A stretch of 64,000 bases of DNA, from the NCBI RefSeq assembly GCF_900101505.1, contig NZ_FMZI01000001.1, positions 124,001-188,000 on the forward strand. The letters run 5' to 3'. The notes below the pieces were generated by a model. It was not told where the DNA came from. It did no database searches and saw nothing but the letters and a program-made list of their open reading frames with translations. Positions 35,074 to 43,466 of this stretch are shown here, in pieces. This DNA is from Antarctobacter albus. Lineage in GTDB: Bacteria > Pseudomonadota > Alphaproteobacteria > Rhodobacterales > Rhodobacteraceae. The position numbers were made by a program, and so were the translations under genes. Position 1 is the stretch's first letter, and each line of letters opens with the position of its first letter.

Positions 35074-36044
35074 ATAATGCCCAGGACGAGATCGAGGACA
35101 GCTCGGCCCCGCTGATCGAGCATCTGGCAGAGCTGCGCACGCGACTGATCCGGTCGGTGGTGGCGCTGCTGATCGGTATCTGCATCTGTTTCATCCCGCT
35201 GGGCGGCGATTTCATCGCCGAACACATCCTGCGGTTCCTGCTGGTCCCGATCGAAACGACGCTGCGCGCGCTGGGGGACCCCTCGCCGACGCTGCAATAC
35301 ACCAGCCCGCAGGAATACCTGTTCGTGCTGTTCCGCATCGGCTTGGTCTTTGGGTTTGCGATGGCCTTTCCGGTCATCGCGCACCAGATGTGGCGCTTCG
35401 TGGCGCCGGGCCTCTACCGGTCCGAGAAAAGCGCCTTTCTGCCCTTCCTCGTGGCCTCGCCGGTCATGTTCCTGCTGGGGGCAAGCTTTGCGCATTTCGT
35501 GGTGACGCCGCTGGCAATGGCCTTTTTCCTTGGCTTCACCGATGCGCCCTCGGTCTTTGCCAACCTCATGTCGGGCACGGTCGACCCTGACGGGATCGCC
35601 GCCGCCGTGGTGCCCGAGACGAGTGAAGGGCTGAAGATCACCTTCTTCGGCAAGGTCAACGAGAGCCTGCAAACCTCCCTGGTCTTCATCATGGCCTTCG
35701 GCCTGTGCTTTCAGCTGCCGGTTCTCTTGACGCTGATGGGCAAGGCGGGGTTGGTCTCGGCCGATGGTCTTGGCAGCGTGCGCAAATACGCGATGGTCGG
35801 CATCCTGGTGCTGGCCGCGCTGGTGACGCCGCCGGACGTGGTCACGCAGGTGATCCTGTTCACGGTGGTCTACGGTCTCTACGAGATCTCGATCATCCTG
35901 GTGCGCCGCGTCGAGAAGAAGCGCGAGGCCGACCTGAAAGAACAGGGTCTGTGGTTCGAGGAAGAACCCGACACCGAGAATGATCCGCTGATGGACGAAT
36001 TCGACGAAGAAGAATTCGACGAAGGCGAGGGCCGCCAGAAATGA
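35070..36044 (+). CDS. tatC: Sec-independent translocase subunit TatC
   Basis: 324 residues, six membrane helices. N-terminal [19 protein letters not shown] is the signal-peptide docking region; [18 protein letters not shown] and [34 protein letters not shown] are conserved TatC blocks. The protein is about 60 residues longer than many TatCs because of an acidic C-terminal tail ([20 protein letters not shown]). The stop overlaps the next gene, an AAA ATPase, by 4 bases, so that gene is translated with the tat operon. Confidence 0.95.
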   Translation: MNNAQDEIEDSSAPLIEHLAELRTRLIRSVVALLIGICICFIPLGGDFIAEHILRFLLVPIETTLRALGDPSPTLQYTSPQEYLFVLFRIGLVFGFAMAFPVIAHQMWRFVAPGLYRSEKSAFLPFLVASPVMFLLGASFAHFVVTPLAMAFFLGFTDAPSVFANLMSGTVDPDGIAAAVVPETSEGLKITFFGKVNESLQTSLVFIMAFGLCFQLPVLLTLMGKAGLVSADGLGSVRKYAMVGILVLAALVTPPDVVTQVILFTVVYGLYEISIILVRRVEKKREADLKEQGLWFEEEPDTENDPLMDEFDEEEFDEGEGRQK

Positions 36045-36901
36045 GCGGAAAGAAGGCCAAGAGCACCGCGGCGCTGGAACGCATCGCCGCGGCGCTGGAA
36101 CGGATGTCACCCGCACCGCAGGCAGAGCCGGAGTTTGACGGGGCAGAAGCCTTTGTCTGGCATGTAGAGCCGGACCGGCTGGTGCCGGTGCCTCAGGTCA
36201 ACCGCATCCCGCTGGAGTTGCTGGTGGGGATCGACCGATCCCGGGACACGCTGTTGGCAAACACCCGCCAGTTCGCCCGTGGCCTACCGGCCAACAACGC
36301 GCTCCTTTGGGGCGCGCGGGGCATGGGCAAGTCGAGCATCGTCAAGGCGATCCACGCCGCCGTCCGCACAGAGGGGCACGACCTGAAACTGGTCGAGTTG
36401 CAGCGTGAGGACCTGGCTTCTGTCGGTCGTCTGCTGAACGTGCTGCGGGGCACCGATCATCGCTTTGTGCTGTTCTGCGACGACCTGTCGTTCAGCCATG
36501 ACGACGAGCACTACAAGAGCCTCAAGGCCGTGCTGGACGGTGGCATCGAGGGACGGCCCGAAAACGTTCTGTTCTATGCGACCTCCAACCGGCGCCACCT
36601 GATGCCGCGCGACATGATCGAGAACGAACGGTCCACGGCCATCAACCCGTCGGAGGCGGTCGAGGAAAAGGTGTCGCTGTCGGATCGGTTCGGCCTGTGG
36701 CTGGGCTTCCACCCCTGTTCGCAGGACGAGTACCTCGAGATGATCCGGGGCTATTGCGACGCCTATGGTGTCAGCGTGGCCGAGGACGAGCTGCGCGCCG
36801 AAGCGGTGGAATGGCAAGCGACGCGCGGGGCGCGGTCTGGCCGGGTGGCCTGGCAGTTCTTTACCGACCTGGCGGGTCGCAAGGGCGTCTCGCTGGGGTG
36901 A
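36041..36901 (+). CDS. AAA-type ATPase of the DUF815 family
   Basis: 286 residues. The Walker A is LLWGARGMGKSSIVKA near residue 88, Walker B RFVLFCDDLSFSHDD near 142, and the sensor-1-like LFYATSNRRHLMPRDM follows, as in the DUF815/YcaJ-like ATPases. The C-terminal lid has QDEYLEMIRGYCDAYG and ATRGARSGRVAWQF. Function is not established; the family behaves like a loader or remodelling ATPase. It overlaps tatC by 4 bases (ATGA), a linkage that suggests coexpression with the Tat translocase rather than a proven partnership. Confidence 0.88.
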   Translation: MSGKKAKSTAALERIAAALERMSPAPQAEPEFDGAEAFVWHVEPDRLVPVPQVNRIPLELLVGIDRSRDTLLANTRQFARGLPANNALLWGARGMGKSSIVKAIHAAVRTEGHDLKLVELQREDLASVGRLLNVLRGTDHRFVLFCDDLSFSHDDEHYKSLKAVLDGGIEGRPENVLFYATSNRRHLMPRDMIENERSTAINPSEAVEEKVSLSDRFGLWLGFHPCSQDEYLEMIRGYCDAYGVSVAEDELRAEAVEWQATRGARSGRVAWQFFTDLAGRKGVSLG

Positions 36902-36904
36902 GCT

Positions 36905-37603
36905 CTAGGCCCCCGGGCGTTCGCCACGGCGTGAGGCGATCCGGGTCAGCGGGCCGAGATTGAGCCAGTCGGGCAAGCGCCGCATCGCCCAGCTGTCTCC
37001 CAGAACTTCCAGCCGCCGGGTTTCGACCGCCCGGGAGGGGCTGATGTCTCCGCGCAGCAGATAAATCGCATCCGGCAGCGTGCAGGCGAGGTAGAGGTTC
37101 ACCTCGCCGCCCGGATCGTCGACACAAAGCTCACAGGTGCCTTTCTGGTTCAGGAACCACCAGAAACGTTTCGAGTCGACCTGGTCGGTCAGGTCGAGCC
37201 GGACCAGGCAGCGCCCGGGACCGAAGGCCCCCGGATCGCTGCCGCTTTCCAGCCCCCAGACAAGCAGGCCCAGGTCGATCTCGTGTTCTTTCAGCGCGCG
37301 GCGGGTCCAACGCTGGCCCCAGATGCCCAGGGCCTCGACCAGCGGTACGAACTCCGCCCCCGCTTCGGTCAGGCGGTAGCCGGGGCGTTTTTCTCCCATG
37401 TCGTAGCGTTCGATGACGCCTTCCTCGATCAGCCATTTCAGGCGGGATGACAGCAGCGAGGGGGACATCAGCGGCACGCCGCGTTTCAACTCGCTGAAGC
37501 GGCGCGGTCCTGCGGCGAGATCGCGGACGATCAGCGCGTTCCAGCGTTCGCAAAAAAGCTCCGCCGCCTTGGCGACCGGACAGAACTGGCCGTAGGATTT
37601 CAC
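36905..37603 (-). CDS. HxlR-family winged-helix regulator with extra C-terminal domain
   Basis: 232 residues from a GTG at 37603 (conserved start KSYGQFCPVAKAAELFCERW). The HxlR winged helix covers residues 1-100, with LIVRDLAAGPRRFSELKRGVPLMSPSLLSSRLK and a wing YDMGEKRPGYRLTEAG. About 130 further residues (LVRLDLTDQVDSKRFWWFLN) form a possible ligand domain of SCP2-like type. An ATG at 37642 would add 13 residues. It is divergent from the SAM methyltransferase, with 93 bases between them, an arrangement typical of local control. Confidence 0.85.
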   Translation of the reverse strand: MKSYGQFCPVAKAAELFCERWNALIVRDLAAGPRRFSELKRGVPLMSPSLLSSRLKWLIEEGVIERYDMGEKRPGYRLTEAGAEFVPLVEALGIWGQRWTRRALKEHEIDLGLLVWGLESGSDPGAFGPGRCLVRLDLTDQVDSKRFWWFLNQKGTCELCVDDPGGEVNLYLACTLPDAIYLLRGDISPSRAVETRRLEVLGDSWAMRRLPDWLNLGPLTRIASRRGERPGA

Positions 37604-37696
37604 GCCGGCCCCCGTTGCTACAGATCTTGAACTATACCGCATGGGCCTCTGTGCGTCACCTTCAGGGGACAAGCCAACAGCCTTGGAGGACGGACC

Positions 37697-38515
37697 ATGA
37701 CCACATCCACTGCTTCGGCCGGACAAGTTTCGACATCGGCCGCCGAAATCTACGACGCCTTTTTTGTCCCGGCCCTGTTTGGCGCCTGGGCCGGGCCGCT
37801 CTGTGACGCTGCGGGAATCGAGGCGGGCAACTGCGTGCTGGATGTCGCCTGCGGCACCGGAGCGACAACCCGAGAGGCGGCGCGCCGGGCCGGCGACCGG
37901 GGGCAGGTCACCGGGCTTGACCGCAACGACGGCATGATTGCCGTGGCCCGCCGGAACGAGGCCGGCATTACCTGGGTCGAAGGCCTTGCCGAGGACCTGC
38001 CCTTTGCGCCGGAAAGTCTAGACGTGGTGTTGTGCCAGTTCGGCCTGATGTTCCTTGACGACCGGGCGGCGGCGATCGGTGAAATGCGGCGGGTGCTGCG
38101 TCCCGGCGGCAGGATTGCCCTGTCGGTCTGGGACCGCGTCGCCAACTCGCCGGGCTATGCCGCCATGATCGCGCTCATCGACGAGATGTTCGGTGCCGAT
38201 GCCGCCGGGGCGCTGCGCGCGCCCTTTGTGCTTGGCGACATGGCGGCGGTCAGGGAGGTGCTCGAGGCCGGCGGGCTGGGCGGGGCGCATGTCACCACCT
38301 TGACCGGCACAGCGCGTTTTGCCTCGATCCGCGACTGGGTGCGCACGGATGTCAGGGGATGGACCCTGTCGGAGTTCATCGATGACGCGGGGTTCGAGGC
38401 CCTGGTGACAGCGGCAGAACAGCGGCTGGCGCGATTTGTCGACGGTGACGGCAGCGTGGCGTTTCCGGCGCCCGCGCATATCGCGGTCTGGACCAAAGGA
38501 CCGCAGTCCGCCTGA
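37697..38515 (+). CDS. Class I SAM-dependent methyltransferase (UbiE-like)
   Basis: 272 residues. Motif I is VLDVACGTGATTREAARRAG at about 48-67; motif II has GLDRNDGMIAVARR; motif IV is LDVVLCQFGLMFLDD with EMRRVLRPGGRIALSVW. This is the Methyltransf_11 fold common in quinone and small-molecule methylation. The ligand is unknown. GGAGGA stands before the ATG. It is controlled in all likelihood by the divergent HxlR regulator. It is convergent with the nlpD-like gene, with a terminator at 38536 between them. Confidence 0.85.
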   Translation: MTTSTASAGQVSTSAAEIYDAFFVPALFGAWAGPLCDAAGIEAGNCVLDVACGTGATTREAARRAGDRGQVTGLDRNDGMIAVARRNEAGITWVEGLAEDLPFAPESLDVVLCQFGLMFLDDRAAAIGEMRRVLRPGGRIALSVWDRVANSPGYAAMIALIDEMFGADAAGALRAPFVLGDMAAVREVLEAGGLGGAHVTTLTGTARFASIRDWVRTDVRGWTLSEFIDDAGFEALVTAAEQRLARFVDGDGSVAFPAPAHIAVWTKGPQSA

Positions 38516-38535
38516 GTCCGGGGGGCAAAGAGACC

Positions 38536-38560
38536 GGCCCCGTCGCAAGGCGACGGGGCC
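38536..38560. terminator. Terminator between methyltransferase and nlpD-like gene
   Basis: Perfect 10-bp stem GGCCCCGTCG/CGACGGGGCC with a CAAGG loop. On the minus strand it is followed by the T-rich GGTCTCTTTG, so it best serves the nlpD-like gene; it may act in both directions. Confidence 0.8.
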
Positions 38561-38578
38561 AATACTATGCTTGCGGGA

Positions 38579-39745
38579 TCAGCGCAGGTAGGACATCGGG
38601 TCTGCGCTGTCGAGACCCTGGCGCACTTCGAAGTGCAGGAAGCCGACCTCGCCCGGGGCGACGCGCGCGATCTGCTGTCCACGGCTGACGGAATCGCCCA
38701 CGTTCACGCTGATGTCCGCGACGTTCAGGTAGACCGTGTTCACGTTGTCCGGGTGACGGACGATGATGAAGCTGGAGCCGTTGGTCTTTTTCGACACGCT
38801 GATGACCGATCCGGCGGCGGCGGCCGAAACCGGCGTGCCGGGCGAGGCGCTGATGTCGATGCCAGGGTTCGAGCCGGGATTGTATTCGCGGATGATCGAG
38901 CCGGAGACCGGCATGGTCATGCTGCCCTTGGCCTTGGCCTTGTTCTGGCCGATGTCGGCGACGGGTTCTTCGGGCTTGGGCGTCGGGTCGGCGGTGCCGC
39001 GCGGTTTCGGTGTCTCCGCGGGCAGCGGCGCCGCAGCCGAGGGCGGCACCGGCGTGGGAGACCCCGATCCCGGGGGCGTGGTCGCGGGGTCGCTGCTGCG
39101 CGGCTCCGTCGGCTTGGCCACGGGGATCAGCAGGTACTGGCCTTCGCGGATCGCGAAATCCCGGTCCAGCCCGTTCCATTCGGACAGGGCGCGCGGCGAC
39201 ACGTTGTAGAGCCGGGCGATGGTAAAGGCGGTTTCGCCACGCGCGACCTTGTGCCGGACGGGTTCGACGCCGGTTTGCGGGTCGGCTGAGCGGCGCGAGG
39301 TGTCCGGGGCGCCGTCGATCGCGTTGGAGGCCAGGGTGGTCACGTCCACGCTGGACGGCGGACGGATCGGGCCGGTGGTGGTGGCGCCGGTCGCGGGCGA
39401 GGGTTCCGCCACGCGGCGGGGCAGGGCGATGATCTCGCCCCGGCGCAACGGATCGTTCGGACGGATGCCGTTGTACCGGCCCAGCTCATCGGCCGGCAGT
39501 CCGATGCGGGCGGCCACGTCGGCCAGCGTATCGCCCCGCTGGGCCACGGCGACCTGGTAGCTGGGGTAGGAAATGATGCCGCGATTGTCCGGTTCCGGCC
39601 GGGCGGTTGTCGCCTTGAGCGCGGCATCGGTGGTGTCGACGCCACCGCCGATCCCGCCGCGCAGGTCGAAATCGAGCCCGTCGGAACAGGCGGAAAGCAG
39701 GGCAACAAGGGCAAGAGCCGTCATGGGGCGGGAGGCAGATGTCAT
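38579..39745 (-). CDS. nlpD: LysM/LytM lipoprotein, NlpD-like, with degenerate M23 site
   Basis: 388 residues. Signal peptide with lipobox LSAC (Cys20). Two LysM domains (about 63-110 and 164-212) bind peptidoglycan; a Pro/Thr/Ser-rich linker leads to an M23/LytM domain from about 270. The zinc-binding residues are mostly lost: the canonical HxxxD position reads NPGIDISAS and the HxH motif reads VYLNVAD, with only FLHFEVR retained. That is the pattern of non-catalytic amidase activators such as NlpD and EnvC. It lies downstream of surE and pcm, the order seen in enterics (surE-pcm-nlpD). GAGGATATCGAG precedes the ATG. Confidence 0.9.
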   Translation of the reverse strand: MTSASRPMTALALVALLSACSDGLDFDLRGGIGGGVDTTDAALKATTARPEPDNRGIISYPSYQVAVAQRGDTLADVAARIGLPADELGRYNGIRPNDPLRRGEIIALPRRVAEPSPATGATTTGPIRPPSSVDVTTLASNAIDGAPDTSRRSADPQTGVEPVRHKVARGETAFTIARLYNVSPRALSEWNGLDRDFAIREGQYLLIPVAKPTEPRSSDPATTPPGSGSPTPVPPSAAAPLPAETPKPRGTADPTPKPEEPVADIGQNKAKAKGSMTMPVSGSIIREYNPGSNPGIDISASPGTPVSAAAAGSVISVSKKTNGSSFIIVRHPDNVNTVYLNVADISVNVGDSVSRGQQIARVAPGEVGFLHFEVRQGLDSADPMSYLR

Positions 39746-39822
39746 CTCGATATCCTCACATGCACCCCTTGTCTCCGGGGCGTCACAGGTTGGCGGCGCC
39801 TGTCCGACACCACACCGGGCGG

Positions 39823-40464
39823 TCAGTCCTTGCCAAGCCCTTCGACCAGGGGAACGAAACGCACCGGACGCATCTCGTGATACTCGTACCCACTGTCCGT
39901 CCGCGTCACGCGGATCAGGCTTTGCACGGCGTCGGACTGGCCCACCGGCACGACCATGATACCGCCAATCTTCAGTTGCGCCAATAGGGGGCCGGGCGGG
40001 TCTTCGGCGGCTGCGGTCACAATAATGCGGTCAAAGGGCGCCTGGTCGGGCAATCCGAAAGAGCCATCGGCAGTGAAGGCGGTGATGTTGGTCAGTTCCA
40101 GCGCCTCGAAGACCTGGCGCGCCGCATGGACCAGCCTGCGGTGCCGGTCGACCGTGTAGACCCGCCTTGCCAGCTGCGACAGGATCGCCGCCTGGTAGCC
40201 CGATCCGGTGCCCACCTCCAGCACCTTGTCGCGCGGCCCGATCTTCAGCGCCTGGGTCATCAGGCCCACGACGGAGGGCTGAGAGATGGTCTGACCGCAG
40301 GCAATGGGCAGGGGCATGTCGTCATAGGCGCGGTCGGTGAAATAGCCCTGGATGAAACGCCCGCGGTCGATGCTTTCCATTGCGTTCAGCACGGCTTTGT
40401 CCGTCACGCCCTTGGAGCGCAGCGCAAAGAGGAATTGCATCTTGGCTTCGGCGTCGAAGCTCAT
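39823..40464 (-). CDS. pcm: Protein-L-isoaspartate O-methyltransferase
   Basis: 213 residues. SAM-binding motif [20 protein letters not shown] near residue 79, preceded by [21 protein letters not shown], the PCMT signature; [13 protein letters not shown] follows near 174. It repairs isoaspartyl damage in ageing proteins. The ATG overlaps the surE stop by 4 bases, giving a surE-pcm coupled pair, and the nlpD-like gene follows after 77 bases. Confidence 0.94.
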   Translation of the reverse strand: MSFDAEAKMQFLFALRSKGVTDKAVLNAMESIDRGRFIQGYFTDRAYDDMPLPIACGQTISQPSVVGLMTQALKIGPRDKVLEVGTGSGYQAAILSQLARRVYTVDRHRRLVHAARQVFEALELTNITAFTADGSFGLPDQAPFDRIIVTAAAEDPPGPLLAQLKIGGIMVVPVGQSDAVQSLIRVTRTDSGYEYHEMRPVRFVPLVEGLGKD

Positions 40465-41246
40465 GAAAAGGCGTCTTTCAGGCTGTTCAGCGCTGCGTGG
40501 TCGGTCAGGTCGGCCAGCATCGGCGTGACCGTGATCCAGCCCTTGAGGTTCATGTCCGCGTCGGTGCCGCTGTCGGTCGCGGCCCGCTGGTCGCCGCCGC
40601 GTACCCAGAGGAACCGCCGGCCGGACGGCGAATGCGTCGCCTCGACCGAAAAGCGGGTGTCGCGGCGCAGGCCCTGCGGCGCGACGGTGGTGCCCGCCAC
40701 GTCAGCGGCCGGGACCGGCGGAAAGTTCACGTTGTAGAAACGGCGATAGCCGCCCGCGTGGGCGGGATCGGCGGCCAGGATGGCACGCACCGTGGCGGCG
40801 CCATGTTTTGCCGAGGCTTCGAAGGGATTGTCGGCCTGGGCATTGGCGGGGCCGTAATATTGCGACAGGGCAATGGCGGGCAGGCCCTGGAGTGCGGCCT
40901 CCATCGCGCCGCCCAGCGTGCCGGAATAAAGCGCGTTCTCGGCAGAGTTGTTGCCCCGGTTCACCCCCGACAGCACCAGGTCCGGCGCATTGTCCTTCAG
41001 CACGTCGTGCAACCCGGCCAGCACGCAGTCCGCCGGGCTGCCTTCCGCGGCGAAGGTGCGTTCATCCAGTTGGGCGATCATCGTCGGGTGGCTGTAGGAT
41101 ATGCAATGCGCCACGCCCGATTGTTCAAAGGCGGGGGCCACGGTCCAGACTTCGCCCGATGGCCCGGCCAGCTCGGCGGCGATGTCGGAAAGAACCTTGA
41201 GACCCGGCGCGTTGATGCCGTCGTCATTGGTGATGAGAATGCGCAT
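40461..41246 (-). CDS. surE: 5'/3'-nucleotidase SurE
   Basis: 261 residues. The N-terminal metal-binding [19 protein letters not shown], the GTPADC-like [12 protein letters not shown] and [22 protein letters not shown] are the SurE signatures with active-site Asp/Asn residues. SurE removes phosphate from nucleoside monophosphates under stress or in stationary phase. It is the first gene of the surE-pcm-nlpD-like cluster. Confidence 0.95.
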   Translation of the reverse strand: MRILITNDDGINAPGLKVLSDIAAELAGPSGEVWTVAPAFEQSGVAHCISYSHPTMIAQLDERTFAAEGSPADCVLAGLHDVLKDNAPDLVLSGVNRGNNSAENALYSGTLGGAMEAALQGLPAIALSQYYGPANAQADNPFEASAKHGAATVRAILAADPAHAGGYRRFYNVNFPPVPAADVAGTTVAPQGLRRDTRFSVEATHSPSGRRFLWVRGGDQRAATDSGTDADMNLKGWITVTPMLADLTDHAALNSLKDAFS

Positions 41247-41363
41247 GAAAGGCGTGCCCGTGCTGATTTGTTCTTCTCTAGGGGCTGGGGCGCCTGCGTT
41301 GCAACCCTATCATGGGCGCTGAGGTCCGGCACCTCGGGGGCGAGGTACCGAAGCCACGGATTA

Positions 41364-42026
41364 TCAGGCGAGCGCGGCCAGCAGGCGCGCGGCCTCCGCC
41401 TCTGGCGTGGCCAGGGCGTCGCGGTTTTCACCGGGGTGGAACCGGGCGCGTACGGCGGTGGCCATCGGGCGCGGTTCCAGCACATGGACACGGGGGCCGG
41501 TGCGTTCGGATTCCGCGGCCCAGCTGCGGGCCAAAGCGATCTGCGCGGCCTTTGTGGTGCCATAGAGACCGTAGAATTTCTGTCCCTTCACCGGATCGTC
41601 GAAGAACAGCGCCTGACCGGTCTCGCCCAGCAGGGGGGCCACGAAAGGCACCAGGTGGCCCATCGCGTCGGCATTGGTGGCCAGCGATTTCTGCCATTCC
41701 TTCGGGTCGATATGGACCGCCGGGGTCAGCGCACTGGCATGAACCGCCGTATGTGCCCAGAGCGCCAGCGTGCCCTCGCCCTCGGGTGTCTCGGGCGACC
41801 AGCGGTCATGGATCGAGCGGCAGAGGTGGGCCATCGCGTCGCGGTCGGTGACATCCATCGGCGCCAGGGTGGCCTGGCCGCCCTTTGCCTTGATGCGGTC
41901 GTCGAGCTCTTCGAGCCCGCCGACGGTGCGGGCCACGGCGATGATGTGAAAATCGGGCGCAAGCGCCTCTGCCAGGGCAAAGCCCAGGCCACGAGAGGCG
42001 CCGGTGATGAGGGCGAGCTTGGTCAT
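41364..42026 (-). CDS. Short-chain dehydrogenase/reductase with altered active site
   Basis: 220 residues. Cofactor motif ALITGASRGLGFALAEAL at the N-terminus and a YGTTKAAQIALARSW segment with Tyr and Lys of the YxxxK pair. The catalytic serine strand, normally IxxxSS, reads ALFFDDPVKG, so the usual Ser is not visible, and the Asn region reads SLATNADAMGHLV. It may be an SDR with a changed mechanism or a non-catalytic member. Start ATG 42026 precedes the Rossmann strand. Substrate unknown. Confidence 0.82.
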   Translation of the reverse strand: MTKLALITGASRGLGFALAEALAPDFHIIAVARTVGGLEELDDRIKAKGGQATLAPMDVTDRDAMAHLCRSIHDRWSPETPEGEGTLALWAHTAVHASALTPAVHIDPKEWQKSLATNADAMGHLVPFVAPLLGETGQALFFDDPVKGQKFYGLYGTTKAAQIALARSWAAESERTGPRVHVLEPRPMATAVRARFHPGENRDALATPEAEAARLLAALA

Positions 42027-42077
42027 GTCAGGCCATGTGCCGGGCTTTCGCGGGCGCGTCAAGCGCGGCGCGTTGCC

Positions 42078-42641
42078 TCAATCCGCGGCCAGGTGGGGGC
42101 GGATGTCGTCGCCGCAGGCAGCGTAGATCTCCAGCAGGTCGTCAAAGGAAATCCCCTGGGCCTGCGCCTCGGCCAGCGGGCCGTCTGTCGCCGTCACCTG
42201 CGGGCGCTGCGCCGGGTCGGGCAGGGTCAGGGTGACCGCGCTATCGGCCTCGTCCTCGAACAGGGGAAGGGCATTGGCCAATAGCCCCTCGGCGGGGCCG
42301 AAGGGCTGGTCCGGGTTATCGACCGTGGCCAGATAGGCGCGAAACACGGTCTCGGGCACCTCGACCCAGGGACCGAAGGAGAACCCGTCATCGCTGCCAC
42401 GCAGGGGCAGGGTCAGCACGGCGCGCAGGAAATAGCGCGCCCCGATGCGGCAGAACTCCGGCCCCAGCCGGTCGTCCCCGATTTCCAGGTCGTTCTCATC
42501 CGGGCGCGGCCGGTGCGGCCAGTCGTCCGGCGCGTCGAACCCGATGTCGTAGATGCCGGAAAACTGTCGTCCGCAGCAGGGGCAGACCCTGTCGGGGGCA
42601 TTGAAACGGCGCCAGCGGCTGTCGAGGGCAAGAAGGGTCAT
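42078..42641 (-). CDS. DUF2199-family protein
   Basis: 187 residues. The N-terminal VCPCCGRQFSGI motif (a CxxC pair, possibly metal-binding) is followed by FDAPDDWP and DRLGPEFCRIGARYFLRAVLTLPLRG, then SFGPWVEVPETVFRAYL, the layout of the DUF2199 family. The role is unknown. ATG 42641 begins the conserved part. The SDR gene follows 51 bases downstream on the same strand, and the next gene upstream is divergent. Confidence 0.82.
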   Translation of the reverse strand: MTLLALDSRWRRFNAPDRVCPCCGRQFSGIYDIGFDAPDDWPHRPRPDENDLEIGDDRLGPEFCRIGARYFLRAVLTLPLRGSDDGFSFGPWVEVPETVFRAYLATVDNPDQPFGPAEGLLANALPLFEDEADSAVTLTLPDPAQRPQVTATDGPLAEAQAQGISFDDLLEIYAACGDDIRPHLAAD

Positions 42642-42739
42642 GGCTCTGGTGTGCGGCGCTTTGCCGGGGTGGTCAAGAGGCTGGGCAGCCAGTCCGCCTT
42701 GCGGCATGCTGGTGGCATGGGAAAGACTGGAGAGTGACG

Positions 42740-43051
42740 ATGCTGAAACGGAGTCTGATGGTCTGTGCCTTGCTGGTGCCGGGGACCCTGGCGGCCGATG
42801 AGATCTCGGGCGACTGGTGCGCGCCGGACGGGCAGATGCTGACCATCAAGGGCAGCCGGGTGGTCGCCCCTTCGGGAATCGAGACCGATGGCCAATACAG
42901 CCGCCATCGCTATCAGTTCGTCATGCCCGAGGGAGGGCACGACGCGGGCGTGACCGTGGTGATCCGGCAATTGTCGGAGGAAGAGGCGCTGGTCAGTTTC
43001 GGCGAGGGCGCGCCCGTCAGCTGGACGCGCTGTCGCGACGTGACCAGCTGA
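42740..43051 (+). CDS. Small secreted protein of unknown function
   Basis: 103 residues. Signal peptide MLKRSLMVCALLVPGTLAAD, then a compact domain beginning ISGDWCAPDGQMLTIKGSRVVAPSG and ending SWTRCRDVTS. The two cysteines may pair in the periplasm. No family recognised. ATG 42740 is preferred to the GTG at 42734. It is convergent with the 88-residue protein at 43054, separated by only two bases. Confidence 0.7.
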   Translation: MLKRSLMVCALLVPGTLAADEISGDWCAPDGQMLTIKGSRVVAPSGIETDGQYSRHRYQFVMPEGGHDAGVTVVIRQLSEEEALVSFGEGAPVSWTRCRDVTS

Positions 43052-43053
43052 TC

Positions 43054-43320
43054 CTATTGCGCGACGGGCTGGGTCAGCCAGCGGGTCTTGCCCTGTTGCA
43101 GCAGGGCGATGCGGCCATCCTCGATGGCCACGATCGGGTCGCGACCGATCTTGTCACCGGCTTTCAGCGTGACGACCTTGCCTCGCGAGGTCCGCACAAG
43201 GGCCTTGCGGGCCTCTCCGCCGCCGAAGGTGCCCAAGAGGATCAGCTTGTCGAGGTTGCCCGTCGCGGGCGTGGTGGCCGCCGCGATGACGGCCTGCGGT
43301 GTTGCGGTTTCCTGTGCCAT
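43054..43320 (-). CDS. Small PilP/GspC-like domain protein
   Basis: 88 residues. After an Ala/Thr-rich N-terminus the sequence LDKLILLGTFGGGEARKALVRTSRGKVVTLKAGDKIGRDPIVAIEDG is the short beta-barrel pattern of PilP/GspC HR-type domains, found in pilus and type II secretion inner-membrane proteins. There is no signal peptide or membrane helix here, so the resemblance may be only to the fold. It lies downstream of purF on the same strand, 146 bases away. Function unclear. Confidence 0.6.
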   Translation of the reverse strand: MAQETATPQAVIAAATTPATGNLDKLILLGTFGGGEARKALVRTSRGKVVTLKAGDKIGRDPIVAIEDGRIALLQQGKTRWLTQPVAQ

Positions 43321-43466
43321 GTCCTGGTTCCGTTTTGAACAGATCAGGGGCCATACTGCGGCGCAGCATCAGGGGGAAGAGCGGCACACTGGTATGTGCG
43401 GAGGCCTGCCGGTGCGGCCTCCGTCCTGGGCGCTTTTCCGCTATCGCGGGCAACAGGAGAAGGCGG

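Noticed and set aside
35890-36116. Possible extra gene at the tatC/ATPase junction
   Set aside because: Only a frame shadow; the overlap is a normal ATGA coupling.
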